Of a stretch of 64,000 bases of DNA, positions 55,146 to 64,000 are shown piece after piece. The notes under the pieces are model-generated. The model did no database searches, was not told the origin of the DNA, and was given only the letters and a program-made list of their open reading frames with translations. Within the stretch, counting starts at the first letter, position 1, and every line of letters starts with the position of its first letter. This stretch comes from Coffea arabica. Its lineage: Eukaryota > Streptophyta > Magnoliopsida > Gentianales > Rubiaceae. The DNA is taken from the NCBI RefSeq assembly GCF_036785885.1, contig NC_092323.1, positions 15,632,501-15,696,500 of the forward strand. The letters are read 5' to 3'. Made by a program: the position numbers and the translations under genes.

Positions 55146-55150
55146 ATTTT

Positions 55151-55167
55151 TGGCGCCGCTGCCGGGG
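55151..55167 (+). other. Primer binding site of element C
   Basis: TGGCGCCGCTGCCGGGG, five bases after the LTR. One mismatch (C for T) to the tRNA-Asp complement seen in A and B. Confidence 0.85.
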
Positions 55168-55235
55168 ACTGGCGTTATTATTTGTTTCTTTATTAAGTTC
55201 ATTTTCGCTCTAATTTTCTGGTATTTTTCTAGTGT

Positions 55236-58200
55236 ATGCCGCGATCTTCTCGTACAGGTAATTTGGTTTTTGACCCTGAGGTAGAGAAGACTGCGCGTAG
55301 GACAAGGAAGGAGACCAGACAGCTCAGAGAGGAGCACTCCAGTGCTACATCTCAGAGACCTGAGTCAGGAGTTGAACCAACAGATTCACTTGGTGATTCT
55401 TCGAGTGACTCAGAGCAAGAAGAAATTTCCATGGCTAATGCACGAACATTAAGGGAGTTGGCTGCCCCTGATTTAAATCAGCAGCCTTTATGCATTACTT
55501 TCCCGAGTTTGAGTGATAACACTTCCTTTGAATTGAAATCAGGTCTAATTCATCTTTTACCTTCTTTTCATGGCTTACCAGGTGAGGAGCCGTATAAGCA
55601 TCTGCAGGAGTTTGATGTCGTATGCAATAGTATGAAACCCCCGGGAATCACTGAAGAGCAGATAAAAATGAGGGCGTTCCCCTTCTCCCTGAAAGATTCT
55701 GCGAAGGACTGGCTGTACTACCTGTCACCAGGTAGCATCACCACGTGGGACCAATTGAAGAAAAAATTTTTAGATAAATATTTTCCTGCATCCAGGGCTG
55801 CAAGCCTAAGGAAAGAAATCTGCGGGATCAAGCAACATCCAGGGGAATCACTCTATGAGTATTGGGAACGGTTCAAGAACTTGTTACACAAGTGTCCCCA
55901 GCACCAGATAAGTGAGTAGTTGCTCATTCAGTATTTTTATGAGGGGCTCCTATTCAGAGATAGGAGCATAATTGATGCTGCAAGTGGAGGGGCACTGGTA
56001 AACAAGACCCCTCAGGAAGCACGGGAGCTAATAGAGGGGATGGCAGAAAATTCACAGCAATTCGGTACGAGAGAGGATGTCCCAATACGCAAGGTGAACG
56101 AGATAGAGACACCATCTGTCCAGCAGCAGCTAACTGAGTTGACCTCGTTTGTGAGGCAACTGGCTGTAGAGAGAGCAACTCAGGCCAGGGTGTGCGGGAT
56201 TTGCACTGGTATGGGACACTCTGCAGACATGTGCCCAATGCTTCAGGAAGAAACTGCAGAACAGGTGAACATGGCTGGTCACGCGCCCGCGCCAAGAAGA
56301 ACCTATGACCCGTACTCGAATACGTACAATCCCGGCTGGAAGGACCACCCAAATCTCAGTTATGTAGGAAATAGGCAGCCCAACTATACACCGAACATGC
56401 AGTCTAATTTCGTGCCAAATAAGCCACCAGGGTACCAGCAGCAGTACCAACCCCGACCACCTCCGCCCCCAAGCTCTGGTCCATCTTTGGAGGAGATGAT
56501 GAAACAAGTGATGGCAACCCTCACGCAAAATCAGCAGAGGACGGACTCCGAAATGCAGGACATGAGGAATCAGATAAGTCAAATGGCCACAACAATCAAC
56601 CGTTTGGATTCCCAAAACCAAGGTAAATTGCCGTCTCAGCCCGAATTAAACCCGAAGAATGTTAGCGCCATGACCTTGAGAAGTGGCAAGGAGGTCCAAG
56701 GACCTGACCCGGTGATTCCTAAGGACAAGGACGAAGATCGAATTGAAAAAGAACTGGAAGAGGAGGGCGGTGACAATAAAAATTCAAACCCACTCATGCC
56801 AGTTAGATCCACCCCACCTCCCTTCCCAAGCAGATTGGAGAAACCAAGGAAGCAGGACAAGGAGAAAGAAGTCCTAGAGATCTTTCGCAAAGTGGAGATC
56901 AACATTCCTCTTCTAGATACGATTAAGCAGGTACCCAGATACGCAAAATTTTTAAGGGACCTGTGTGTCAACCGAAGGCGATTGAAGGGAGATGAGAGAG
57001 TGGTAGTGGGAGAAAATGTGTCAGCAATTCTGCAACGAAAGCTTCCTCCGAAATGCGGAGACCCAGGTATGTTCACTATTCCGTGTAGAATAGGCAATAT
57101 CTTGATTGGAAAGGCTATGTTGGATTTAGGAGCCTCAATTAATGTGATGCCCAAGTCTATATATGCTTCATTGAGCTTAGGTCCCTTAAAAGAGACTGGG
57201 ATAATAATCCAACTGGCTGACCGAACTAATGCATACCCTGACGGGTTGATTGAGGATGTTTTGGTGAAAATTAATGAATTGGTTTTCCCTGCTGATTTTT
57301 ACGTGCTTGATATGGACGATGAACACTCTCACGACCCATCACCTTTACTGTTAGGTAGACCCTTCTTGAGCACAGCTCGAACTAAAATAGATGTTAATAA
57401 GGGCACCCTATCTATGGAGTTTGATGGTGAGGTTGTTCATTTCAATATTTTCGATTCAATGAAATATCCTTCAGAATCACATGCTGGCTCTGTGTTCTCA
57501 ATAAATGCTATTGATTCTGCTGTACGTGAAGTCTTTGAAATTGAAGGCAGGGATGAGTTGGAAGTTGCCTTGACCAGGCACTTCGAGTCAGAGATGACCA
57601 CTGAGATAGAGTTGAGCGAAGAGCTCAAATGTGTGATTGGAGCGTTGCAGACGTTGCCAACCACAAAGATAAGGTATGACCTCACACCCGTTTTTACACC
57701 TGAACCTCACCAAAGGCTACTTCCATCTGTGGTGCAGGCGCCTGTCTTAGAGTTGAAACCGCTGCCAAAACACCTAAAGTATGCGTACTTAGGCGAGGGG
57801 GAGACACTCCCAGTGATTATCTCCGCCAGTTTATCAACAGTCCAAGAAGACAAATTGATTCGAGTTTTGAGGGACCATAAGCAGGCGATAGGATGGACTA
57901 TCGCCGATATCAAGGGAATTAGCCCCGCGGTATGTACACATCGGATTCGACTCGAAGAGGGCGCTAGACCTATTCGGCAGGCTCAAAGGAGATTGAATCC
58001 TCTCATGATGGAGGTAGTGAAGAAAGAGATCCTAAAACTACTGGATGTGGGGATAATTTTTGCTATATCAGATAGTCCCTGGGTAAGTCCAGTACAGGTG
58101 GTCCCAAAGAAGGCAGGGGTGACGGTAGAATCAAATCAGGAGGGTGAGCTCGTGCCAATCCGGAAGCCCACTGGGTGGCGGCAGTGCATAGATTATAGGA

Positions 58201-60647
58201 AGTTGAACGCCGTCACGAAAAAGGATCATTTTCCCCTTCCTTTTATTGATCAAATGGTAGAGCGATTAGCAGGTCGAGCTTATTATTGTTTTTTGGATGG
58301 ATTTTCAGGTTATTTTCAGATTGTTATCGCACCTGAGGACCAAGAGAAGACTACCTTCACGTGCCCGTTTGGAACATTCGCATACCGGAGGATGCCATTT
58401 GGGCTATGCAATGCACCTGCCACCTTCCAACGCTGTATGGTAAGTATTTTCTCAGAATATGTTGAGAAAATTATTGAGGTTTTTATGGATGATTTCAGTG
58501 TGTATGGAGAGAGTTTTGATAACTGCCTAGATAACCTGAGGTTAATTCTAATAAGGTGCATAGAAGCTAATCTCGTGCTCAATTGGGAAAAATGCCATTT
58601 TATGGTCGAGCACGGGATAGTTTTGGGTCATGTGGTATCGTCTAGGGGTATTGAGGTTGATAAGGCAAAAATAGATGTTATATCTACTTTACCTTACCCC
58701 GCGAGTGTGCGGGAGGTACGTTCTTTTTTGGGTCACGCAGGTTTCTACCGGAGATTCATAAAGGACTTCTCCAAGATTGGAGCGCCCCTGTTCCAACTTT
58801 TGCAGAAAGAGGTACCCTTCGAGTTCGATGAGTCATGTAAGGGGGCGTTTGATAGGTTAAAGGAGCTACTGACCTCCTCACCTATTATCCAACCCCCTGA
58901 TTGGAACCTACCATTCGAGATTATGTGCGATGCCAGCGACTATGCCGTGGGCGCGGTCCTGGGTCAAAGAGTGGGGAAGGCAGCCCATGCCATATACTAC
59001 GCCTCTCGAGCCTTGAACGGAGCTCAGTTGAACTATTCGACCACCGAAAAGGAGCTTTTAGCTGTAATTTTTGCTTTAGAGAAATTTCGGTCCTATTTGC
59101 TTGGTGCTAAGGTTATTGTTTTCTCTGATCATGCAGCCCTGCGGTATCTGTTGACTAAGAAAGAGGCGAAGCCGCGACTGATAAGGTGGATACTACTGCT
59201 CCAAGAGTTCGACTTGGAGATCAGGGATAAGAAAGGGGCTGAAAATCTGGTAGCAGATCATTTAAGTCGAGTGCAAGTCGTGGAAGATAATATCCCATTG
59301 AGAGAAATTTTTCCCGATGAGCATTTATTTTCTATTAATTTGTCTTTGCCTTGGTATGCGGATATGGTTAATTTTCTAGTTACTGACAAGTTTCCTGCAG
59401 GATGGCCTAAGGCAAAAAGGGACAAATTGAGGAGTGACGCAAGGTCTTACATCTGGGATGACCCGTACCTCTGGAAACGTGGTGCTGACCAAATCATTCG
59501 TAGATGTGTAAGTGAAAATGAATTCCAATCTATTTTAGCTTATTGTCACTCTTTTGCCTGTGGAGGTCACTTTGGACCAAAGAGGACTGCTCGTAAGGTT
59601 TTAGAGAGTGGATTTTATTGGCCGACCCTCTTTAAGGATACCTACTTATTTTGTAAGTCATGTGATAAGTGTCAACGAGTAGGTAATATTTCTCGAAGGG
59701 ATCAAATGACCCAGACCCCAATGATTTTTGTTGAGATTTTTGATGTTTGGGGTATTGACTTTATGGGTCCTTTTCCTTCATCTTTTGGCTTTTTATATAT
59801 ATTGCTTGCTGTAGACTATGTCTCGAAATGGGTGGAAGCGAAGGCCACCCGTACTAATGATTCCAAAGTAGTCGCAGAATTCGTCAAGTCTAATATCTTT
59901 GTCCGATTTGGGATGCCGCGAGCAATTGTAAGTGATCGGGGTACCCATTTCTGCAACAAGACAATTACTGCACTTTTTAGGAGATACGGGGTCTTGCACA
60001 AAATCTCCACGTCTTACCATCCGCAGACAAATGGTCAGGCGGAAGCATCGAACCGGGAGATCAAGTCGATTTTGGAAAAAATGGTTCGACCTGATAGGAA
60101 GGACTGGAGTGTGAGACTTGAAGATGCCTTGTGGGCATATAGAACGGCGTACAAGACACCAATCGGCATGTCTCCTTACCGTTTGGTATTTGGGAAGCCA
60201 TGCCACCTCCCTGTCGAGTTCGAGCATAGAGCATTTTGGGCGGTCAAGCAATGCAACATGGGTATCGAAGAGGGCGGAATTCAAAGGAAGCTACAGTTAC
60301 AAGAATTGGAGGAGATTCGCAACGAAGCCTACGAGAATGCTGTGATTTATAAGGAGAAAAACAAGATTTTTCATGACCAACAGATCTCTAGGAAGACGTT
60401 CGAATGTGGACAAAAAGTTCTACTGTATCACTCCAAATTGAAGTTATTTCCAGGTAAGCTACGTTCTCGTTGGATTGGTCCCTTTGTTGTAACTAATGTC
60501 TTTGATTATGGTGCAGTGGAGATCCAGAGTCTGAAGACGGAGAAGAAATTTGTGGTGAATGGTCATCGCCTCAAGCCATATTATGATGAGGTTCCAGTTG
60601 AGCGGGTAGAGATGATGCATTTGGAGGACCCAATTTGCTTGGTTTAA
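55236..60647 (+). CDS. Athila Gag-Pol polyprotein, one in-frame TAG in gag (1803 codons with both stops)
   Basis: Numbered straight through from the ATG. Capsid (Retrotrans_gag) about 105-230; zinc knuckle [15 protein letters not shown] from 320; helical Gln-rich part; aspartic protease with [10 protein letters not shown] at 630; reverse transcriptase with FLDGFSG (about 1019), [13 protein letters not shown] and FMDDF at 1085; RNase H with IMCDAS at 1232 and DHAALRYLL; integrase with HHCC zinc finger (GGHFGPKRT...CKSCDKC) and DD35E (Asp 1508 in IDFMGP, Asp 1567 in VSDRGTHF, Glu 1603 in GQAEAS), then a C-terminal tail with WIGPF. All catalytic residues are present. Codon 228 is TAG (55917-55919) between QISE and LLIQYF, where a Gln codon is expected: a CAG to TAG change, so full product needs readthrough. 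The frame is otherwise intact. Confidence 0.93.
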
Positions 60648-60662
60648 GCAGATTATGGGCTA

Positions 60663-60678
60663 TGTCTAGCCAAAGACA
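60663..60678 (+). other. Conserved hairpin after pol (element C)
   Basis: TGTCT-AGCCAA-AGACA, 15 bases after the stop codon, followed by CTAAAGAAATGCGCT and GGGAGGCAACCC as in A and B. Confidence 0.8.
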
Positions 60679-60831
60679 CTAAAGAAATGCGCTAGTTTGG
60701 GAGGCAACCCGAATATTAGTTTTGTTATTTCTAGTTGTTTTGGTATTTCTAGTTGTTTTTCTTTTGCATAGGGTCATTTACTCGTTGGGTAGTATCAATA
60801 CTAATATTTCCTTCACTGAATCAGGAAGTGA

Positions 60832-61085
60832 AATCTTGGCGTGCCCACGCGGTGTTGGTGCCCCCTGAGGTCAGTAGATGAATTGCAATCTTGGCGTGCC
60901 CACGCGGCGTTGGTGTCTCCTGAGATCAGAGGACGAAGACCAATCTTGGCGTGCCCGCGCGGTGTTTGTGTTTTCTGAGATCAGAGGACGAAGACCAATC
61001 TTGGCGTGCCCGCGCGGTGTTTGTGTTTTCTGAGACCAGAGGACGAAGACCAATCTTGGCGTGCCCACGCGGTGTTTGTGTGACG
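60832..61085 (+). repeat. Five tandem 55-bp repeats of element C
   Basis: Units start at 60832, 60887, 60942, 60997 and 61052, exactly 55 bp apart; the last is partial. Each begins AATCTTGGCGTGCCC and contains the dyad GCGTGCCCACGC or GCGTGCCCGCGC. Units 2 to 4 end in GACGAAGACC; unit 1 ends differently. Confidence 0.95.
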
Positions 61086-61099
61086 ACCCAAACCATGTT

Positions 61100-61867
61100 T
61101 TTGCAGTATAAAAAAAAAATAATAAAATTAAAAAAAAAAAGAGATTTTTCAGCAATTTCCAGCTGAAACGATTACATTAGCGTAATATGAAAAAAAAAAA
61201 AGAAAAAAAATTTCCCCTTTCCTCTTTTCTTTTTCTTCTTTTCTTTTCTTTCTTTCTTCTTTCTTTTCTTTTTCTTCTTCCCCGCTGCTTTTCCCTTTCT
61301 CTTGTTTCTTCATCCAAAGCAGCCGCCGCCTCCAAGCTCCATCGCGCGCCGACTGACCGAGCTCCGCGACCACCGCCACCAGCTTCCGCGCGCCGCCGCT
61401 GTCGCCAACTCCTCCTCCAAGCCACCAGACGCCGCCTCCACCAGACGACGCCTCCACCTGCGGGCCACAGTAGCACGCGCCGCCGACACCATCTTCAGCA
61501 GCAATCCGCAGCCCCAACCCAAGCGCCGCCGCCACTGCTCACCAGCACCTCGTGCGGCCAACAACCCCAACCCAAGCGCCGCCGCCACTGCTGTCCAGCA
61601 CCTCGCGCGGCCAACAACTCCAACTTCGTGCGCCGCCGCCACCCAGCTTTCGCGCGCCGCAGCTCCACCAGCAGCTCGCGGCCAACAACCCCAGCTCTCC
61701 TCCAGCTTCGGCCAGGGTCCACGAGCCCGGCGCCGCCTCAGAGCCCCAGCCGACGCCACCAGCCTTCCTCTCGTGCGCGTCACTAGCCTGTCCAAGAGAA
61801 GCTGCGCCGCCGCTGCCTTACGCACCTCCATTGCTGGGCATCACCACCTGCTTAAATTAGCAGGTGG
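61100..61867 (+). other. Pyrimidine tract, GC-rich module and terminal hairpin of element C
   Basis: T/C-rich to about 61300 with CTTCTTCCCCGCTGC, then CpG-rich. Three 53-bp repeats start at 61512, 61565 and 61618. The module closes with hairpin CCACCTGCT-TAAATT-AGCAGGTGG at 61844-61867. The long frames here on several phases are compositional. Confidence 0.65.
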
Positions 61868-62505
61868 AGGTATTGTGATTTCTTCCCCGATTAGCATTAA
61901 TTATTGGATTTTATTTGTGGGTTTCTTGCTGGGTAAACACAAGGGTTGACTTGGGCATTTTCTAGGGTAAATTTTGGGACTAATTTGGGGGTAATTGCTG
62001 CCATCTGTGGGAGATTTGTTGATAATTGTAGTTGAGTTGGACTGCAGTCAATTGCTTCCGGATTTAATTTGTGCTCATTTTTGGCGCTACCTGGGTGTTC
62101 AAATCTGTTTTGCCCACTAGGTTGGTTATTTGATTTAATTTCTCCCTCTATACTCACCAGTGGTACAGGTGAGGGTAGTTGTTTAACATCTGATAATCTG
62201 TGTTCTGGGCATTTGTGAGTGGGTCCACCCTGTGATTGAGTGGTTGGATAAAGCAGGGGGTGGTTTAGTTATCTTCGGGGGGAACTGTTTGGACAAATCT
62301 GAGTTTAATTGCTGCCAAGAGGGGGTATTTTCTACTATTTGTTGAACAGCTAGCCTTTTGTTTACTATTTGTGTCCAACTTTGGGTGAATTGCTGAGATT
62401 GCTGGTTGAATTTGGGGGCGCCCGTGACGCTTATACTTGTTTATTGGGGGCGCCCGTGACGCTTATAATTGCTACTTGGTTGTTTTGGTTTGCCTGTTGG
62501 TCACC
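61868..62505 (+). other. Leader/spacer of the env-like ORF
   Basis: Aligns with 1-659 of element A (minus strand). Contains a duplicated 23-bp phrase GGGGGCGCCCGTGACGCTTA at 62413 and 62445, 71 bp before the ATG. No gene. It may hold a splice acceptor for a subgenomic env-like mRNA; none can be fixed. Confidence 0.5.
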
Positions 62506-63783
62506 ATGGTGAAGCCTCGATCTTCTTCCAAGTCTAGGACCCCTAGGACTCCTCAGCCCCCTCCGCCCCAGCATTCCATTCCCGCCTCTGACCCCTCACA
62601 CGATCCTTCCTCCTCTGGGAGGCGGGCTCGTCTTGGGCGACAAAGAGGCGTCCATATCGCTGACCCTGCACATTTTGGGGGTCATTTGGCCTTCACCCGC
62701 GCAGCCGACAAGCGGCGCTATGAAGCGGCTTGTGAACGACGGATCATTCCTTGTCGTTATCGGGACCCCGCCACCTTGGGCCTTCTAAATATTAGCGTTC
62801 CCTTTCACGATTTGATTGAAGCGATCGGGTGGCGCCCCTATTCTCGTATCACTGACCTTCCGGCTTTTGTCGAGTTGGTTAGGGAGTTTTATGCCACGTT
62901 TGAGTTTGACATTCCCACTAATTACACAGTTTCTACCCCTGATGTCATCCGCTTCCGTTTAATGGGCCAGGAATTCCACCATTCCATAACCGACTTCAAT
63001 CTGGCCTTCGGTTTCATTGACCCTGCTTATGCTGAGTCTAGGGAGTATGCCGAGAGTGCATGTGACTATGTCCAGCCGTTTTTCTCCCGCTATCGCTTTC
63101 TTTGGGATGATATGTCTGTAGACAGGGATAACTATGACCCTCGTCTATCAAAGGGGTCCTATCTGAAAGACCCGGCCTCTCGCTATATCCACCGTTTTTT
63201 GGCTTACAGTTTCTCTGGTAGGCGAGATAGTTCGGGCATTCTGTCAAAGCCCGAATTTTTCTTTATATGGTGCATGCAAAACAACAAAAAGGTTAATCTT
63301 GGGTGTTGGCTCGCGTCTCAATTCAAGTCCATTTTGCCTAAAAAGAAACGCCCCTTGATTCTTGGTTCTTACATTACTCACTTGGCAATTAATTTGCATG
63401 TACTTGATATTTCTAACCATAACTTGCATATAGCCTGCCAAATGGAGCCTTTGGATATCCCGTGCCTAGAGAAAATGGGCTTAGTTCGGGAGGGCGACAA
63501 TGGTTGGGAGGTTGTCCCCCCGGGGCCTCTACGCCCTCCCCCTCGGTCATCTTCTGCCCGAGCTTCCACTGAGGGCGGCGATCCTGGACCGTCTTCCTCC
63601 GTTCCCCCCCATTCCGGCCATACGGATGAGGAATGGAACCAGCTACGCAACACAGTCGAGCGGCTTGAGATTCGGCAGAAACACATGGACGTTAACATTC
63701 ACAATATGGCGCAGAATCTAGCGGCATTTATGCAGCAGGCCGGGTTCCCTCCGCAGCTTCCGCCCAACCCCCCCTTGTCTTGA
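62506..63783 (+). CDS. Athila env-like / Orf1-family protein (425 aa)
   Basis: Third ORF of the element, after pol, where Athila elements carry an env-like gene. The start is the first ATG, in good context (CACCATGG). Residues 1-60 are Ser/Pro/Arg-rich. The core (about 70-320) matches the plant retrotransposon Orf1-type family: SVPFHDLIEAIGWRPYSRI, LVREFYATFEFDI, FRLMGQEFHHSITDFNLAFG, SSGILSKPEFFFIWCMQN, LGCWLASQF, LILGSYITHLAINLH. The tail is Pro/Ser-rich and ends with a coiled-coil-like segment (LEIRQKHMDVNIHNMAQNL). No signal peptide or membrane span is obvious, so an envelope role is doubtful. A deleted relic of the same ORF is in B. Confidence 0.8.
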   Translation: MVKPRSSSKSRTPRTPQPPPPQHSIPASDPSHDPSSSGRRARLGRQRGVHIADPAHFGGHLAFTRAADKRRYEAACERRIIPCRYRDPATLGLLNISVPFHDLIEAIGWRPYSRITDLPAFVELVREFYATFEFDIPTNYTVSTPDVIRFRLMGQEFHHSITDFNLAFGFIDPAYAESREYAESACDYVQPFFSRYRFLWDDMSVDRDNYDPRLSKGSYLKDPASRYIHRFLAYSFSGRRDSSGILSKPEFFFIWCMQNNKKVNLGCWLASQFKSILPKKKRPLILGSYITHLAINLHVLDISNHNLHIACQMEPLDIPCLEKMGLVREGDNGWEVVPPGPLRPPPRSSSARASTEGGDPGPSSSVPPHSGHTDEEWNQLRNTVERLEIRQKHMDVNIHNMAQNLAAFMQQAGFPPQLPPNPPLS

Positions 63784-63835
63784 CGACGTCAGGGAAGTAC
63801 CGTTGCCCCTTCCGTTTTCTCTGATATTATATTAT

Positions 63836-63873
63836 CACATTGGGGGCAATGTGCCATTTAGGTGTGGGGGGGG
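63836..63873 (+). other. Internal hairpin plus polypurine-like module (element C)
   Basis: Perfect 7-bp hairpin CACATTG-GGGG-CAATGTG, then TTTAGGTGTGGGGGGGGT. Counterpart of 8311-8346 in B; no LTR follows within the remaining 130 bp. Confidence 0.75.
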
Positions 63874-64000
63874 TCTTTGTTTGAGTGCTCGATATTTCCC
63901 ATTTCCGTTTCTGGGGTGTTTTCCTATGTCTTTAGTTCAGTGTTTTCTGTTTTGTGTTTTCCGTTTTAGGCGTTGTTCCTTTATCCCTTTTGGGTGTTTG

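Larger units (their letters stand above)
53667..64000 (+). mobile_element. Athila-lineage LTR retrotransposon C, near-complete, 3' LTR beyond window
   Basis: Order: LTR, tRNA-Asp primer site, gag-pol frame, hairpin, five 55-bp repeats, pyrimidine tract, GC-rich module, spacer, env-like ORF, internal hairpin-polypurine module. If spacing follows element B, the true polypurine tract and 3' LTR lie about 1 kb past the end. It has every enzymatic domain needed for transposition apart from one TAG in gag. It is the likely source lineage of the non-autonomous A and B. Confidence 0.93.

Noticed and set aside
60832-61085. Regular 55-bp repeats considered as a CRISPR-like array
   Set aside because: The units are contiguous and similar over their full length with no unique spacers, and this is a plant retrotransposon.
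61187-61949. Overlapping frames of about 100-215 codons in the C GC-rich module
   Set aside because: Open on several phases of both strands because of base composition and 53-bp repeats; no domain.

Overview
This window is plant nuclear DNA: AT-rich spacer, introns with GT..AG borders, tRNA-Asp-primed Athila-type retrotransposons, MITEs, a Helitron and an NLR resistance-gene cluster. The NLRs have the long extra N-terminal region typical of the R1-type (Solanaceae-domain) CC-NLRs, so an asterid eudicot is the best guess; the species cannot be fixed from sequence alone.

Layout. 1-4495: a minus-strand, non-autonomous Athila-type element (A) whose left LTR lies outside the window. 4496-11150: a PIF/Harbinger transposase gene, broken by A on its left and by a second Athila-type element (B, 5010-10678) in the middle of its catalytic domain. 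11651-12150: a ribosomal protein L7 pseudogene. 13490-17825: NLR1 (intact, 1156 aa) with its upstream block. 19850-24772: NLR2, a pseudogene with several lesions. 27-35 kb: gene-poor spacer with MITEs, nested MITEs and orphan copies of NLR upstream blocks. 35091 to about 41141: a Helitron on the minus strand carrying five exons of a heparanase-like (GH79) gene and sitting directly upstream of NLR3. 41316-45113: NLR3 (intact, 1265 aa). 45-53.6 kb: duplicated downstream flank, two copies of an 0.8-kb Harbinger-like element with an embedded SINE-like unit, an NLR 3' relic, a 0.95-kb Harbinger deletion derivative, and another orphan upstream block. 53667-64000: a nearly complete autonomous Athila-lineage element (C) with 5' LTR, primer site, gag-pol (one in-frame TAG), a long structured spacer and an env-like ORF; its 3' LTR lies beyond the window.

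How it fits together. The host genes are a tandem CC-NLR cluster that grew by duplication of about 20 kb units (NLR2 and NLR3 plus flanks are paralogous) and decayed by point lesions, deletions and transposon insertions. The mobile DNA is layered: DNA transposon, then two retrotransposons inside it; MITE inside MITE; SINE inside MITE. The three Athila elements give a natural alignment. It shows that the two short elements keep the primer site, zinc knuckle, structured spacer and polypurine modules but have lost the capsid, protease, RT, RNase H and integrase. Several short hairpins in these elements change sequence between copies while staying paired. This is the most unusual signal in the window.
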